Part shown: piece by piece, positions 1 to 12,084 of the stretch
How positions within the stretch are numbered: position 1 is the stretch's first letter
How the letters are laid out: every line of letters starts with the position of its first letter
Source: Sindora glabra
Taxonomy: Eukaryota > Streptophyta > Magnoliopsida > Fabales > Fabaceae
DNA length: 64,000 nucleotides
Assembly (NCBI GenBank): GCA_020226215.1
Contig: CM035233.1
Span: forward strand, 6,386,001-6,450,000
Direction: 5' to 3'
Translations under genes and position numbers: made by a program
Notes under the pieces: model-generated
Databases searched by the model: none
Told to the model about the DNA's origin: nothing
What the model saw: the letters and a program-made list of their open reading frames with translations, nothing else

Positions 1-17
1 TAATTTTCATTTTTCAG

Positions 18-441
18 GTTTAATTGGGGTTTGAGTATCAAAAACTTATCAGAAAGAATTTTAAAACTTTTAGAAAATGAAGATTTTCTTAGAGAAGAGC
101 GAGAGAAAGCACGTCAACTCATTCGAGGGATTGAAGGTTTTGGGAGCTTCAGCACGAGGAACTCCAAAATAGGTGGAAGCATAGATGACTTACCTTCTAA
201 GGCATATAGGAGATGTAATTCTTACGATGATTATCATCCAAGGGATGAATTGTTAAACTTGGAGAACAAATTGAGTATTGCAGATGAAAAAGGAAAAGAG
301 CAAGAAGTTCACAGAAACTTGGTTCCAAAACTCAATAGCCAAGAAAAGAATGCAAATTCAAAAGATAAATTTGACATGGAAGATCATCCATTCGTTGACA
401 AAGAGAAGCTGACTCAAACATCTTTGCTTTCTATGTGCTGA
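18..441 (+). CDS. Last exon of an ENTH/epsin-like gene (5' part outside window)
   Basis: The exon follows a clear acceptor (TTTTTCAG, ending at 17) and is open for about 140 codons to a TGA at 439-441. It starts with one base finishing a split codon, then FNWGLSIKNLSERI. No ATG is needed because earlier exons lie left of the window. The segment ILKLLENEDFLREEREKAR, then GIEGFGSF, resembles the last helix of the ENTH domain and the basic GFGSF stretch after it in plant ENTH/VHS proteins, which bind phosphoinositides and clathrin adaptors during vesicle budding. The rest is a charged, low-complexity tail with no domain I recognise. It is convergent with the actin gene at 1609-3316. From memory, Arabidopsis has an ENTH/VHS gene close to the ACT12 actin, which would fit as synteny. 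A decayed copy lies at 48708-49080. The family call is moderately sure; the frame is sure. Confidence 0.62.
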
Positions 442-1334
442 GGAATATATTGGATGTTAATATAGACTTCAAGCTAACCTTATATTAAATATTAAATATT
501 AGGATAGGATTAGGGTTTGCTTCTTTATCCCCTTTTGCCACTTTTTGGAACAACACTTTCATATTGTACCTAATATTTGTGTTGCTTGTACAACTTTTTA
601 TTTATTTATTTATTTTTAATTTTTAACTGATTGAGTGACTAAATCAACAAAATCACACATATAAAAATTAGGGAATAGAGCAAAAGGCATAAAGCTTTAA
701 AAAAATATTAAATGTTACAGTCAAAGGCTATTAGTCATGTAACACAACTTTATAACTTTATGAAAGATATTACATTATTTTATGAAAAAGCTACAAAATT
801 AATTAAAAAATTTAGACTTTATAAAAAAATTATATATAATTTTTTAAATAAAACCAGGAAACTTCTCTCGAAGAGCAAAACCCGAAAACAAAAAATGTTA
901 CTAACACCGGAGTGCAAGTTACCCATATAAATATGTCTTATTAAAAAAAAAAGAAAAATTACCCCGTAAATGCAAAGCCTGATGTGAATGATTTTGAATG
1001 TAGATATTATCATTGGCCATTACATTAAATTTCGAAGGAGATAAAATCATGACTGTGATTGACCCAAAGAACAAAAGACCTGATTTTGTTAAAAAAAATC
1101 TTAAACAGCAATTTATTTATTTGCAAAACAGTTATGCAAAAATGTCGAAAATGCTTAACCAACGTTCATAAGAATGTAAATTTTTTACACCGTCTAATAG
1201 AAAGTGTAAGATTCAGAGTGGAGTGTTTTTTTCCTTTTTTTTTTTTCTTTGTTTTTCCAAGGATGTAAGTGAACAAGTGAGAATAACATAATAGTAGTTT
1301 TGTTATAAAGAAGTAATTTGATTGTTCAAGGTTA
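442..1334. other. Convergent spacer between ENTH-like gene and actin gene 1
   Basis: This stretch holds the 3' UTR of the ENTH-like gene on the plus strand and, at its right end, the probable 3' end of the actin transcript on the minus strand. A TTTATT at 1335-1340 is a minus-strand AATAAA. There is a short TTTA/TTTATT run near 597-617. Short pieces around 880-1010 (for example the words ending in GCAAAGCCTGATGTG) match 49420-49460, so the duplicated block includes this spacer. The short open frames here are not supported as genes. Confidence 0.6.
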
Positions 1335-1608
1335 ATTTATTCTAATGTCAATCAAACTCATTGGCCGTATATATTGAGATTTTTTGCTAATTAAGAGGCA
1401 GAATAACGAAGCCAAAAACACGTCAAAATACATAATAATGAAAAGAACCGGACTGTTTTCAAAAGCTACTTCTTGCCTTCTCACGGTCATCACTCCAAAA
1501 TGGAAATAAGAAAGAACAAAAGCTAGAATGAAAGTGGTTGCTAGCAGTGATTCTTTCCGTGGAATAATGGCAGGGATCTTTCCTTCAAAAATCCTACTCC
1601 CAACCGGA

Positions 1609-3012
1609 TCAAAAGCATTTTCTGTGAACAATTGATGGTCCAGACTCGTCGTATTCTGCCTTTGCAATCCACATCTGCGATCGTAAGACAGTTTGTCTTG
1701 TTAATAACAGTCCAGGAGTGAAGGAAAAAAAAAAACAGGAAAGAACAAACCTGCTGGAAGGTGCTAAGAGATGCCAAGATAGAACCACCAATCCAGACAC
1801 TGTATTTTCTCTCCGGTGGCGCTACCACCTTGACCTTCATGCTGTTTGGGGCTAATGCAGAGATTTCCTTGCTCATCCTATCAGCAATGCCTGGGAACAT
1901 TGTTGTACCTCCTGAGAGGACAACGTTGCCATATAGGTCTTTCCTGATATCAACGTCGCACTTCATGATGGAGTTGTATGTAGTTTCATGAATGCCAGCT
2001 GCTTCCATACCGATCAAGGATGGTTGGAACAATACCTCTGGACATCTGAAACGTTCCGCACCGATAGTGATGACCTGCCCATCAGGCAACTCATAGTTCT
2101 TCTCAACTGCGGAGCTGGTTTTAGAACTCTCTAGTTCTTGCTCATAGTCGAAGGCAATGTAACCCAGCTTCTCCTTCACATCCCTAACAATTTCTTTCTC
2201 TGCTGCGGTATTGAAAGAATATCCACGTTCGGTCAAAATTGTCGCCAAATTCAAAGTGAGGTCGCGGCCAGCCAGATCAAGACGAAGAATGGCATGTGGG
2301 AGAGCGTAACCCTCGTAGATAGGGACTGTGTGGCTAACACCATCACCAGAGTCCAAAACAATACCTACAAGGAAAATGCAAATAAACCACGAATAATAGA
2401 AATGGGGGAAAATAATATCAGACCAGTAAAATATGAATAAATGAACCAAGAGAAATGCCCCTCCTGACCGATGAAGAGACAACTATTCATTTAAGAAAGT
2501 AGTCTTCAAAAAAGATTATTCATTCCCATTGAATCTGATCTGATCTGAGATAAGTCACGTATTCCCAATTTAAGTGGCATGCCAGGTGAAAATATACACA
2601 AATAAAACATTTATTTCCTTTCCAAATGATTGAGAAGATTGTCCTATGCCATTCTTAAGCTAAACTCATCAGACAGGCCTAAATCTTACCACCAACCATA
2701 TGAAACGAATTCAAGAGTTGCTTACCAGTCGTTCGACCACTGGCATAAAGTGAGAGAACTGCTTGAATGGCCACATACATAGCAGGGGCATTAAAAGTCT
2801 CAAACATGATTTGAGTCATCTTCTCACGGTTAGCCTTGGGATTCAGAGGAGCCTCAGTTAGCAGAACTGGATGCTCTTCTGGTGCAACCCGAAGCTCATT
2901 ATAAAAGGTATGATGCCAAATCTTTTCCATATCATCCCAATTGTTCACAACACCGTGCTCAATGGGATACTTGAGAGCGAGAATACCACGCTTAGACTGG
3001 GCCTCATCACCA

Positions 3013-3044
<32 letters not shown>

Positions 3045-3316
3045 AACACTAGTGTGACGAGGACGGCCGACGATGCTGGGAAACACAGCTCGTGGGGCAT
3101 CGTCCCCAGCAAAGCCAGCCTAAAAAGCGACATTGCAATTGCATGTCACAGATTCACCAAAAGCATAATAAGGATGAAACAGTCCACAAGAAAGCAAATA
3201 AATGTACTTCAGTAAATTTTTATCAAAAAATAACCCAAAAAAATTCCATTCAGCACCTTAACCATTCCCGTTCCATTGTCACAAACAAGAGGTTGAATGT
3301 CCTCACCATCTGCCAT
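1609..3316 (-). CDS. ACT: Actin gene 1, diverged copy, four coding exons, 377 aa
   Basis: Coding exons on the minus strand are 3316-3257 (60 bp, codons 1-20), 3119-2726 (394 bp), 2364-1751 (614 bp) and 1674-1609 (66 bp, stop TGA). All have GT-AG introns, of 137, 361 and 76 bp. Exon sizes and phases are exactly those of plant actins, and the sum is 377 residues. The start [20 protein letters not shown], the nucleotide-binding [12 protein letters not shown] and the end SIVHRKCF are all present. The product would polymerise into F-actin in the cytoplasm. What is odd is residues 189-193 (positions 2240-2254): the usual DYLMK reads LNLAT. There are 21 differences from the copy at 49931-51650, 18 of them in the third coding exon, while exons 1 and 4 are identical in protein. 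Frame and splice sites are intact, so it may be expressed, but relaxed constraint is likely. Confidence 0.95.
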
Positions 3317-3329
3317 CTTCTACTGTTTG

Positions 3330-4937
3330 CTGCAAAACCAACAATTACTCAATACCATTGTATAGCTTCTATAGATAGTGTTTAAACATATAAGTGGCAA
3401 TAACATAACACAATGGGAAATGCAAACTTCAATATCCAGGTTTTACATTCTTTATTATTTTCCTTCCTTTTTATTTTTCTCAGGAATGTGACAGATCATG
3501 GATGCTGTAGCAATGCATGCCATAGTACCTTTAAAAAATATGAAACATTAGAAATAGGTTTAATTGGTACGTTGGCGGTAAGGTGGTACATTTATGGGTA
3601 TGGTTGAATTATAATTTTTTTTATTTTTTATAGAATACATTTCCTAAACTATATTTCCTGTTACATTTATTTATACTTATCTACTGATTTTATTCTTTAT
3701 CCTAATAAAAACATTATATCATAATCAAAACAATTATTACAAATCATAAGATATTTTTAAAATAAAATTATCTAAAAATTAGTAATTAGTTAATTAATAA
3801 TATAAATGCTAAATATATATTAGGAAAATAAATTAAGTAGTGCCTTATTATCTGTCACATAGGGATATATATATTAAGATAATTCAAGAAAGATAATGGA
3901 TCATTTATTAGTAAAAAATAATGATAAAATTGAAAAAAATAATATTTAATATTTTATTAGAATTATAAAGTGATAATAAAAAAGAATAATGCTATTGAAA
4001 AATAAAAAACTCTGTTTTCAAATAATTTTTTCTTTTTAAAAGTAAATAAATAAATAAATAAATAAAAACCCTTCTATCTTCTCCCGATCACCCCGTTCTC
4101 CTCCCTGTTTAGAATCGTTCAACCTTTCTTCTCATTTCTCAGATGATTTTATTTTCTGCATCACACTTTTCATTACCATTTTTTGTTTACGTTTGTCGCT
4201 TTCCATCGCGTACAAAAACGTTGGCACGTGCCAAAAAAAAGGGGGCAAATTACTGTTAAATGAATCTATAATCATAGAAAAAGAATCAAACAAATATCTC
4301 TACTTGCCGCATAGATGATCTTAGACAAATGAAGGCCAACATAATATCACAAATAAAAACATGTATACACAGGAAACATCAGCACCCAAAAATAAAAAAA
4401 AAACTCAAAAGCTGATGAAAATGTACACCCTGAACCATGAGAATGACTCAGCGTAGGGTGAGAAGGTTTGGGAAATGTTTAACAAAGAAGAAAAGGAGAA
4501 AAAATTGTTTATTCTCTCTTTGACAGGGAGGTTTGCCAAATCTCACTTTTATTTCAAATTTGAGTCCTCATGTTCTATCACTGTCAAACAACCACCGGAG
4601 TATTTAATCAAATTCTTTCCAAATTCAACTGAAAACACTTTCGGCGAACACAACCTTAATTATGACCGATCCAAGAAAATGGCAGAACATGAGAGCAATC
4701 AAAAAAACAAATGAAAAAAACGTCACGAATCAAAATACCAGCATGAACGCATTTCAAATCCAAGTTCAGGCCTCCAAAAATCCAGCAGACCAATTTCAAA
4801 ATCAAAACCAGAAATTCGCAGAGCGTCAGCGATCAGTCATCACTTTTTTGGATTTGAAAACGAAGTCAACTGATATGAGAAGCAAGAAACAATCAAACCA
4901 AATGCACAAATATGTTGAAGATTTCGAGGGAATGAAC
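3330..4937 (-). other. Leader intron of actin gene 1 (1608 bp)
   Basis: The untranslated leader exon ends AAG at 4938 and the intron begins GTTCATT (4937 downward). The acceptor TTTTGCAG ends at 3330, leaving 13 untranslated bases (3329-3317) before the ATG. A large leader intron is standard in plant actin genes and commonly enhances expression. The part at about 4440-4720 is well conserved in the leader intron of actin gene 2 (52200-52440), as are the words around TTGGCACGTGCC (4210-4230). About 0.6 kb, roughly 3530-4205, has no counterpart in the second gene: an AT-rich insertion here or a loss there. The open frames seen in this stretch are not genes. Confidence 0.85.
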
Positions 4938-5020
4938 CTTGGAAATTGCCGAAGCCGACCCTGAAGCAAGAGCTAGAACGACAGTGAGGGAGGAAATTAG
5001 ATAACGATTAGAAGGAGACT
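4938..5020 (-). other. 5' untranslated leader exon of actin gene 1
   Basis: The 3' boundary is set by the donor at 4938/4937. The sequence is closely conserved with 52674-52760 (shared words around CTAGCTCTTGCTTCAGGGTCG on the minus strand) and is CT-rich near its 5' side, as in other plant actin leaders. The 5' end is an estimate, about 30 bp below the TATA-like element at 5049-5056. Confidence 0.6.
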
Positions 5021-5290
5021 CTGACGGAAGAAAGGCCAATGGGAATCAATATATATGAAGAGATGTTTAATCATAAACTATTGGATTGGGAAAGCTGTTT
5101 GAACGGATTTTCTTTTTCAAAATTTGAGGAACGCTTCGGATGGGGCTGGGCTGCTCTGTTTGATCCTTCAATAGCTTGTCTACCAGGTTTCCAGTCATTT
5201 AATGGCTAAAATGGTGGTTTGAAATTGAGATTTGGTTTCCTCCCTCATTTTATTTGATTTGATTGGAGTAATAAATTTAAATGTAATATC
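5021..5290 (-). promoter_or_regulatory. Promoter region of actin gene 1 with TATA element
   Basis: On the minus strand CATATATATTG at 5057-5047 gives a TATA box at 5049-5056, well placed before the leader exon. Upstream, to about 5290, the sequence is recognisably like 52800-52970 (shared words such as TTTCCAGTCATTTAAT and TTTGAAATTGAGA in plus orientation), and similarity fades beyond. This is the upstream edge of the duplicated block. A second copy of the TTGAGATTTGGTTTC word lies at about 5474. Confidence 0.5.
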
Positions 5291-6124
5291 AAAAAGAAAC
5301 TTCCTTGAATGTAACGTTTACAAGTTACAAATATCATAATTTCTTTTGATAAGGGTAACAGAATAAGTAGTTATAATTTAAAAATTCTTTTTTAGCTGAT
5401 TATCATTTATTAAATTAAATTTTAAACGGTTATTTTCATCAATAAATAGGAATAAAAACCTAATAATTTGACATTGAGATTTGGTTTCTCGTCTCATCAA
5501 GAGCTTATGGCTCCACTTAAGAATTAGCGAATTTCAATTTTTAAAAGAATCTTATAAAATAACATCAGTTAATAATTTGACTTTTAATGTTTTCAATTAA
5601 TAGTCTTTTAAAAGAGTTAGTTACTATTTTTATTAGAATTTGCTAATATTTTTAATTAATGATCTTTTAATGTTTATGGAATTTTTTATAATGGAATTTT
5701 TTTCAAAACTCGATCATAAATGATGAAAAACCAGGAATTTGAATAAGTAATGTTAAGGGATAATTTAAACTCAATTAAATGGAAAAAATATCACATGTGG
5801 ATTTACAACAAATTTTGTTATTAAGAATTTGCTAGATTTATAATGATCTTATAAAACCCTTTTTCATAATTAGCTTTTTATTAAAAGCATAAAACAGAGG
5901 TGTAAAAAGGAAAATGTTGATTGTCACGTTGGTCAGTACTGATCATTTTTGCCGAATGTGATCCTATTAAAAATGCTAGTAATAATATAATATAATGTTG
6001 CCATAGTTGATTAGATGAAATAAATGAAATGAAAATAGAGAAAAGGATAAGAATGAATGGAATAGAGTAGAAAATTTATTTTATAATTATATTTAGTATG
6101 ATAAAGAATCAAATAATCATTTCA
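5291..6124. other. AT-rich spacer, nothing recognised
   Basis: There is no open frame of note, no RNA gene and no clear repeat boundary. GAATGGAAT-type words at 6000-6070 resemble those at the ends of the neighbouring MITE candidate and could be a fragment of the same family. Confidence 0.5.
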
Positions 6125-7075
6125 TTTTATAATTATGTTTGGTTCAACAAAATTTTGTTGAATGGAAAGGAAAAAATTTGTTAACAAAAATAATATCTTT
6201 AAAAATAAAAGAAAATGCAAAAATTAGTATATTTTTTTTATAAAATATGATACCGTTATTTTTACTTATTTATAAATTTTTATGTTTGAATATATAGATA
6301 GTTTTTATTAAATTGATTGACTAAAATATGTTAAATGATTAAAATAAATTTAATTTAAGACTATATTATATTCAATTAAAAAGTAACAAATGAATGTATA
6401 ATAACATTCTTTTGATATTGATTTAGTTTAAAGTGCATGCTTTGAATTAAAAAAATCTTAATAAATGTGTTATAATCATTTATATTGTGCATTAAAAAAT
6501 TATACATTATTAAAAGAAAATATAAATGATTTAAAATATATGTTACATTCATCAGTACTGTACATAGTTAAAAAAAGTCAAATCCAATATATTTTAAAAA
6601 AATTAAAATATTTTTATACTTATAATAAAATTAATAAAAAATGTGCAAGACTTCGATTACTCAACTTATATGGCAATCGTATAGTAATATTTTAATATTG
6701 TAGTACTGAGAAAATAGTAATAACAAAGAAGCTAGACAAGTCATAATTTCCCTTTTGCAAATTTATAATAAATTTAATAAAAAAATGTTCAAGAATGCAT
6801 AATGAATAGAGTGAAAAGGAAAGATCAAATAAGATTTATAATTCAAATGGATAGTTTTAAAATTTTGAAAACTTAATAGGGATAATAAAATTATAAGTTT
6901 AAGGGATAATAAAGTTATAAGTCCAACTTAGGAATGATGGAATGAGTCATTTCATCACTTCTATTTTGGAATAAATATTTTATCATTTGATAAAATAACC
7001 ATTCTTTAGAAAATGATAATTTTCATTTTCTTTTTCATTTCATTTCATTTTATTCCATTCAGTCAAATACACATT
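6125..7075. mobile_element. MITE-like element candidate with GAATGGAA termini
   Basis: The left end (about 6130-6175) reads TGTTTGGTTCAAC and then TTGAATGGAAAGGAA. The right end (about 7025-7075) read on the minus strand gives TGTATTTGACTGAATGGAAT and then AAATGAAATG. These are imperfect inverted ends of the kind seen in many plant MITEs. The interior is AT-rich with no transposase. The exact borders and the target-site duplication could not be fixed by eye. Confidence 0.35.
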
Positions 7076-10000
7076 TACTTTAAGTGACATATATTGTTGT
7101 TTGAAAGCTTTATCTTCCTCTAAATTATCAATTCAATTTCTAAACTTTGCATATGTGTTTTTAATGATTTAATTACTCTTATTATTATAATTAATATATA
7201 TATATATATAATACCATCTTATTAAAAAATGCTTAATATACATAACTTTTTTTTCTTTATAAAAAAGAAAAAGTTAAGGCTTTAGATTTGAGTTTAGGGG
7301 TAGATGTTTTATTTAGAGAATTTATGCTTTTAGAAAAATGATATTTTATTTATTTACAAATAAATTTTAAATTTTAATATTTAGATACAATGTCAAAATT
7401 AATACTTTTAATTAATTTTTAAATAATCTTTTTGTTTGAATTATATTAGAAATGAATCAAATAAATTAAAATATAGATTTTAATCAATAATTTGAAATCC
7501 AATTCGTTCACTAACCCAACAAGATGACTAAATCAAGTTGAAACAACTAATATATATAATACAAGGATATTTTATATAAAAAATATATAATTATAATTAT
7601 AGTTATATATACATTATATGTAACATTAAAAAATAAGTTATGAAACCAAAATTAAATATATAATTATCATCACCTATTACATGGATATTTTGAATAAGAA
7701 AGCCCTGTAAATATTGATGTTATCACAACCAGAATCATCAAATCCAATATAAATTTGGAACAAATGTAGTTTGAAGGTTTTAATTAATCTCAATCAAAAT
7801 TATATAAATAATTCATTTTAGTTCTTTTTTTCTTCAAGATTTAAGTTGTTGGCATATTATTATTTCAAATTTTTGGGTTTAACTTAAGTATTAAATCAAA
7901 GCATGCATTTTTTAGTTTAATAATATTTGAAAAATAAAAAATTATATGTAATATACTTGAAAAATAATTCTAGTAATATCAATAAATAATAAATAATCAT
8001 AAAATTTTGCCTATTCATTGAATGAAAATTGAAATTGAAATTATAATATAATAAAAACTTTGCCTTACAAATAGGAAGGATATTTGGTTGAGATGAAAAA
8101 CATGAATTATTTCAAATTTCCATATTTTAACTTTATTTTTTGAGTAATAGGACTTGCTTTAAAATCGAGTGAGTGGATCTTTCAAATTTCTAAATTTTAA
8201 CTAGTTTATAGGGATTTAATTCAACCTAACCTTGAGAGGGGGTTTAATAGAAAACCTAATTCATTTAATACCTTAGGTCCTGATCCACTAGTTGAATAGG
8301 TTAGGATGAACCAAGTTTAAAAGCATTGATTTTAATAGTACTATAATAAGTAAAATATTGAAAAGATAGTAAAATTCATCTTTTTTGGTGCATTTCATAC
8401 CATATGGAATGTGAGATTCTTAGTAAAATTGAATGTATTTAATATTGTATAAGTGTAATTAAAATAAAAATTATGAATAAAATAAAATATCATATAATTT
8501 AGAGGGTAAATTATGAGATTAGGCTTAATTATACTTTGTCCCCTTTTTGTTTGAAAAATTAACCTAACCTTACTTATGGCACACAAGAAGAAATGATGTT
8601 AACCAAAATTTCCTTTTACCCATTTATCCTATCCGTGCACCAATAATTAAATTACCTAACTACCTCATAACAAAATTTTCAATAAACTTTGCCATCTTTG
8701 GTATGATCATTTCCCACCATCATCTTTATCCCTTGTTGGTCAAGTCTAATCACTATCTACCCCCAGTAAGCCTCCCATCAACCCAAACTCAAACTAAATC
8801 CTTTCTTTTTTCTCTTTATACCTCCTCTTTCTTTAACCTAGCTTCCTTCATTTTCACCAATGTGAGCATTTAGAAAAGTTCAAGACTTTCATTGAAAAGT
8901 ACCAAGCATAATGAGAAATCTGATGGATTTTGATGGTGGTTGATCTGTGATTTTGATTATAAAGATTTTCCTCTAATTATATTATTGATTGGTCTAAAGA
9001 TCTAGCATGACTAGATAATTAATTTTGGATTTACAAAAAGATAAGACTCCTTAACCAAATTGCTAATAGAAAGGTAAATCAAAAGTTGCAAAAAGAAATG
9101 GTAAGAAGTTTGATAAGTTTACTTTCAATTTGCAGTGACTAAGCTCCATTATTGAAATGGTTGTTGATAAATATTGATATTTTAGAGGCCATAATGGTAA
9201 ATATCTCATGACTACTTAATTATTTTGCAATTATTTTCCAACTACCTTACATTGAGAAACTTATATATAAAGTATACATTATACCTTCATTTACTCAGAT
9301 TATTCTTTCTTGACTATACATTACTGACTTAAGCATCAGATTCTTTCTCAAGAGCTCTACTTCGATCCCATCTTTTTGTCTTGCAAATATACTGAGGAAA
9401 GAAGAAATCCTTCAATTGTAGTTCCAAAGTAAAATGGTTAAAGACTTGAAAACTTAATTCAACTTCTATTCAATGAATAAAATCTTAGTTTTATTTCTTT
9501 TTTTGATATGATTTTTCTTTTTCATTAAAAATTAAGTTATTTCTTAAACTAAAATTTAATGATGAAATGTTCATATATAAGAAATTTCATTGAAAATTTA
9601 GTGTAATTTTTTTTGTTAAGTGTTATTTTATGCAAAAGGGACTTATTAATTTGTGTTTGATTAATAAAGAAATTTCTCTTATTTATTAGAAAACTTGATA
9701 TTTAGGAATGGGTTAGTTATATGAGAAAAAGACAATGGGTTGTTGAGTTTCCTCAGAAAAACTACAAGTAGAAGATGAAGAAAAAGTTTAAAAGAATTAA
9801 GAAAAAAAAAGAAAGCATCAAAGGCAAAATGTTAATTTAGACTAGGATAACTATCATTTTTTATAATTAATAATTATCAATTGGTATAAATGCTTAATTG
9901 ATATTAAAAGGTATTATTTTTCTCTTTTATACTCTACTTAAAGTCTATAATAATAATTAATTGGATTAAATACTTGATTGATAGTTATTAGAAGGACTAT

Positions 10001-10080
10001 TTTCCTCTTTTATATTGTTGGGATTCTTTTACTTCAAATTAATTAGAATAGTTTTGACTGAGTGCAAGTTAAAAATAAGG
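7076..10080. other. AT-rich intergenic DNA without a recognised gene
   Basis: No coding or RNA gene is supported. There is a short (AT)n at about 7194-7211. The segment 8530-8880 is locally richer in C (pyrimidine runs on the plus strand, CCTCTTTC-type words) and might be the flank of a lost gene or an old LTR, but no family could be assigned. Confidence 0.5.
9865..10015. repeat. Diverged two-copy local tandem duplication (about 85 bp)
   Basis: The segments about 9865-9932 and 9950-10015 share TAATAATTA, ATTGAT/GATTGATA and ending TATTTTTCTCTTTTATA versus TATTTTCCTCTTTTATA. This is a local duplication, moderately diverged, with no coding content. Confidence 0.5.
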
Positions 10081-10082
10081 GT

Positions 10083-10545
10083 AGATATGAGTCGAGCTAT
10101 TCAAGTCGAGTCAAGAAAGTTTACAACTCAACTTAACTTAAGTAAATCTAACTTGGATCGAGATCGACTTGTATTCAAATGAATCAAAATTATTAACTTG
10201 AATTCAACTCAAATAAAGCTCATGAATCATTCAACTTGACTTAATAGTTTGTTAGATCTAATCAAATGAACTAAAGACAAAAGTATTAAATAAAAGTGAA
10301 CTAAGCTGACACGTATTAGTATATTATTAAGATATATTTATATTTATAATTATAATCAATTTATCAAGTTAATTCATGAATCAAACAATTGAACTAACCA
10401 TAAATCAAGTTTAATCTATTTAGCAATCAAGCTAATCCTTTACATTCAAGTTCAACCCATTTGATTTATAAACCTAACTCATTGAACCAATTTTCAAGTT
10501 AAATCATGATTGGTTCACAAATTGGCTCAATTCATTTTCAACTTT
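10083..10545. repeat. Dispersed repeat rich in CAAGT/GAGCT/TTGAACC words
   Basis: The stretch opens with GAGTCGAGCTATTCAAGTCG and closes with words such as CAAATTGGCTCAATTCATT. It is dense in short CAAGT, GACTTG and AACTCA motifs, a style typical of some non-autonomous plant DNA elements. The hAT-like insertion at 32587-33605 has a similar GAGCT-rich texture at both ends. Borders are approximate and no target-site duplication was found. Confidence 0.35.
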
Positions 10546-10908
10546 AGCTAATAGTATAATTGTCCAAATACTTAATAAATAGTAGGACCCATAATTTTTA
10601 AGCCTTTTTAGTACTTTAGTTAGAAATTTAACACATATTAAATGCGGAATGGAATGTATTACATTATTATATCATAAGTAGGGGAGGTATGATGAATTCC
10701 TCAAACAATAGGGGAACAATGTGTAATTAAGTTAAACTTTAAGGGAAGTGATAGTAATTTATCCTAATTTAAATTACAAACATTATTAAAAAGTTAAATC
10801 CAATAACTATAAAACCCATTTTTGGCACCCACAAGATTTTTCATATAATTGACTATAAGCACTAAGATTGCTCTTTGGACCTTTGAAGTAGACTATGTTA
10901 GGATGAAA

Positions 10909-11411
10909 TGCAAGAATTAGATTTTGATTAAACATGAAAAACCCTAAAGTTTAACTTTTAATTATGGCATAAACACAAATAATTATTTATATGAATTGAT
11001 ACAATAAATATCTAGATCAATTGCCTTAGTGATCTTTAATTGTGAATTCCTCATGCCATTTGGACAAGTATATGTAATATGGTAAGACATAATAATTCAT
11101 TATAAAGGTCTCACTACCTTTATGTAACCTCCTTTTTTTCCTTTTCTAGTGAGAAAATCAATTTTGCACACTAATAAGACAAATACAAACTAAGGTTAGT
11201 TACTAAAGGTAGGGGATCTCTTAAATAAATGGAGTTAGGTCATGGATTCTACTTATCATAAGATTTATATCCAATTAATCCACATTTATGCCATTATACC
11301 GTACAAGGATTGGTTCAAAATTATCACTTTTGTTTGGAGCTCATATAACGAATTTCAACATTAATTACCATTTATTAAATTAATATGAGGCCCACATTAA
11401 TATTTCTAACA
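10909..11411 (-). repeat. 3' LTR of retrotransposon 1
   Basis: It is a direct copy of 18020-18523, sharing for example CAATTGCCTTAGTGAT and AATTTCAACATTAATTA. On the minus strand it starts TGTTAGAAATATT and ends CTTGCA, the TG...CA form of LTRs. It has diverged clearly from the other LTR by point changes and small indels. Confidence 0.82.
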
Positions 11412-12084
11412 ATCATCCACTTAGACCAATATTAATTTATAAATAATAACTATTTGAAAGGAATTAATGTTAAGGCGATATTATTTTACCCATATGTCTA
11501 ATTGAGATCATAAGATATTAGAATGGTAAATTGCAATGAGGCGCCGCTTCGTGGACTTTATTTTAAAGAGGTGGTAGTGCTGGACTTTTTTCCAAATAGG
11601 TTCTGGTTTTATGATTTATGAATGTTATATACTAAAATTATCCTTTTTTTAATTGTGAGGATGTGGTAATGAATTAGAAACTTTAAAAAGCCATAAAACC
11701 ATCATTAGTTAAGCAATTTTTGCATATGACCATTTGTTTTCAATCATCTTCATATAATCTTTTAACATAAAATAAGAAAATGTAAGTTTGATGAAGTCTA
11801 TTGAGTTAAAAACATGTAAATTTAGTTTAATACCTTGAATGACCATAACTTTGTATTTAGTTGTCCGTTTTAAGTGAATTTTTTTTATTTCATATAAATT
11901 TTTGAGATCTACTTGGTTACAAAATGCTTTCGACATTTTGCCCACTCTAGTTTAGTTAAAAAAGGTATTTTTCAATTATTTTTCTTCATTTTCTTATTAT
12001 TTTTTCAACTTTAATCTTATTTTTGTTAATTCAAATTCATTCGAATTCCATATTAAACTTTTACTCCCTAACTCTTTTGTTATC

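Noticed and set aside
1541..2482. Single long minus-strand frame of 313 residues
   Set aside because: It is the third actin coding exon read through its introns on both sides; exon borders at 2364 and 1751 replace it.
2138..3385. Several plus-strand frames over actin exons
   Set aside because: Antisense shadows of conserved actin coding sequence; the same is true for 49852-50334 and 51206-51565.
4475..4964. Two overlapping plus-strand frames in the actin leader intron
   Set aside because: They lie opposite to the actin transcript inside its leader intron. The counterparts at 52229-52560 do not keep the same frames, so they are chance.
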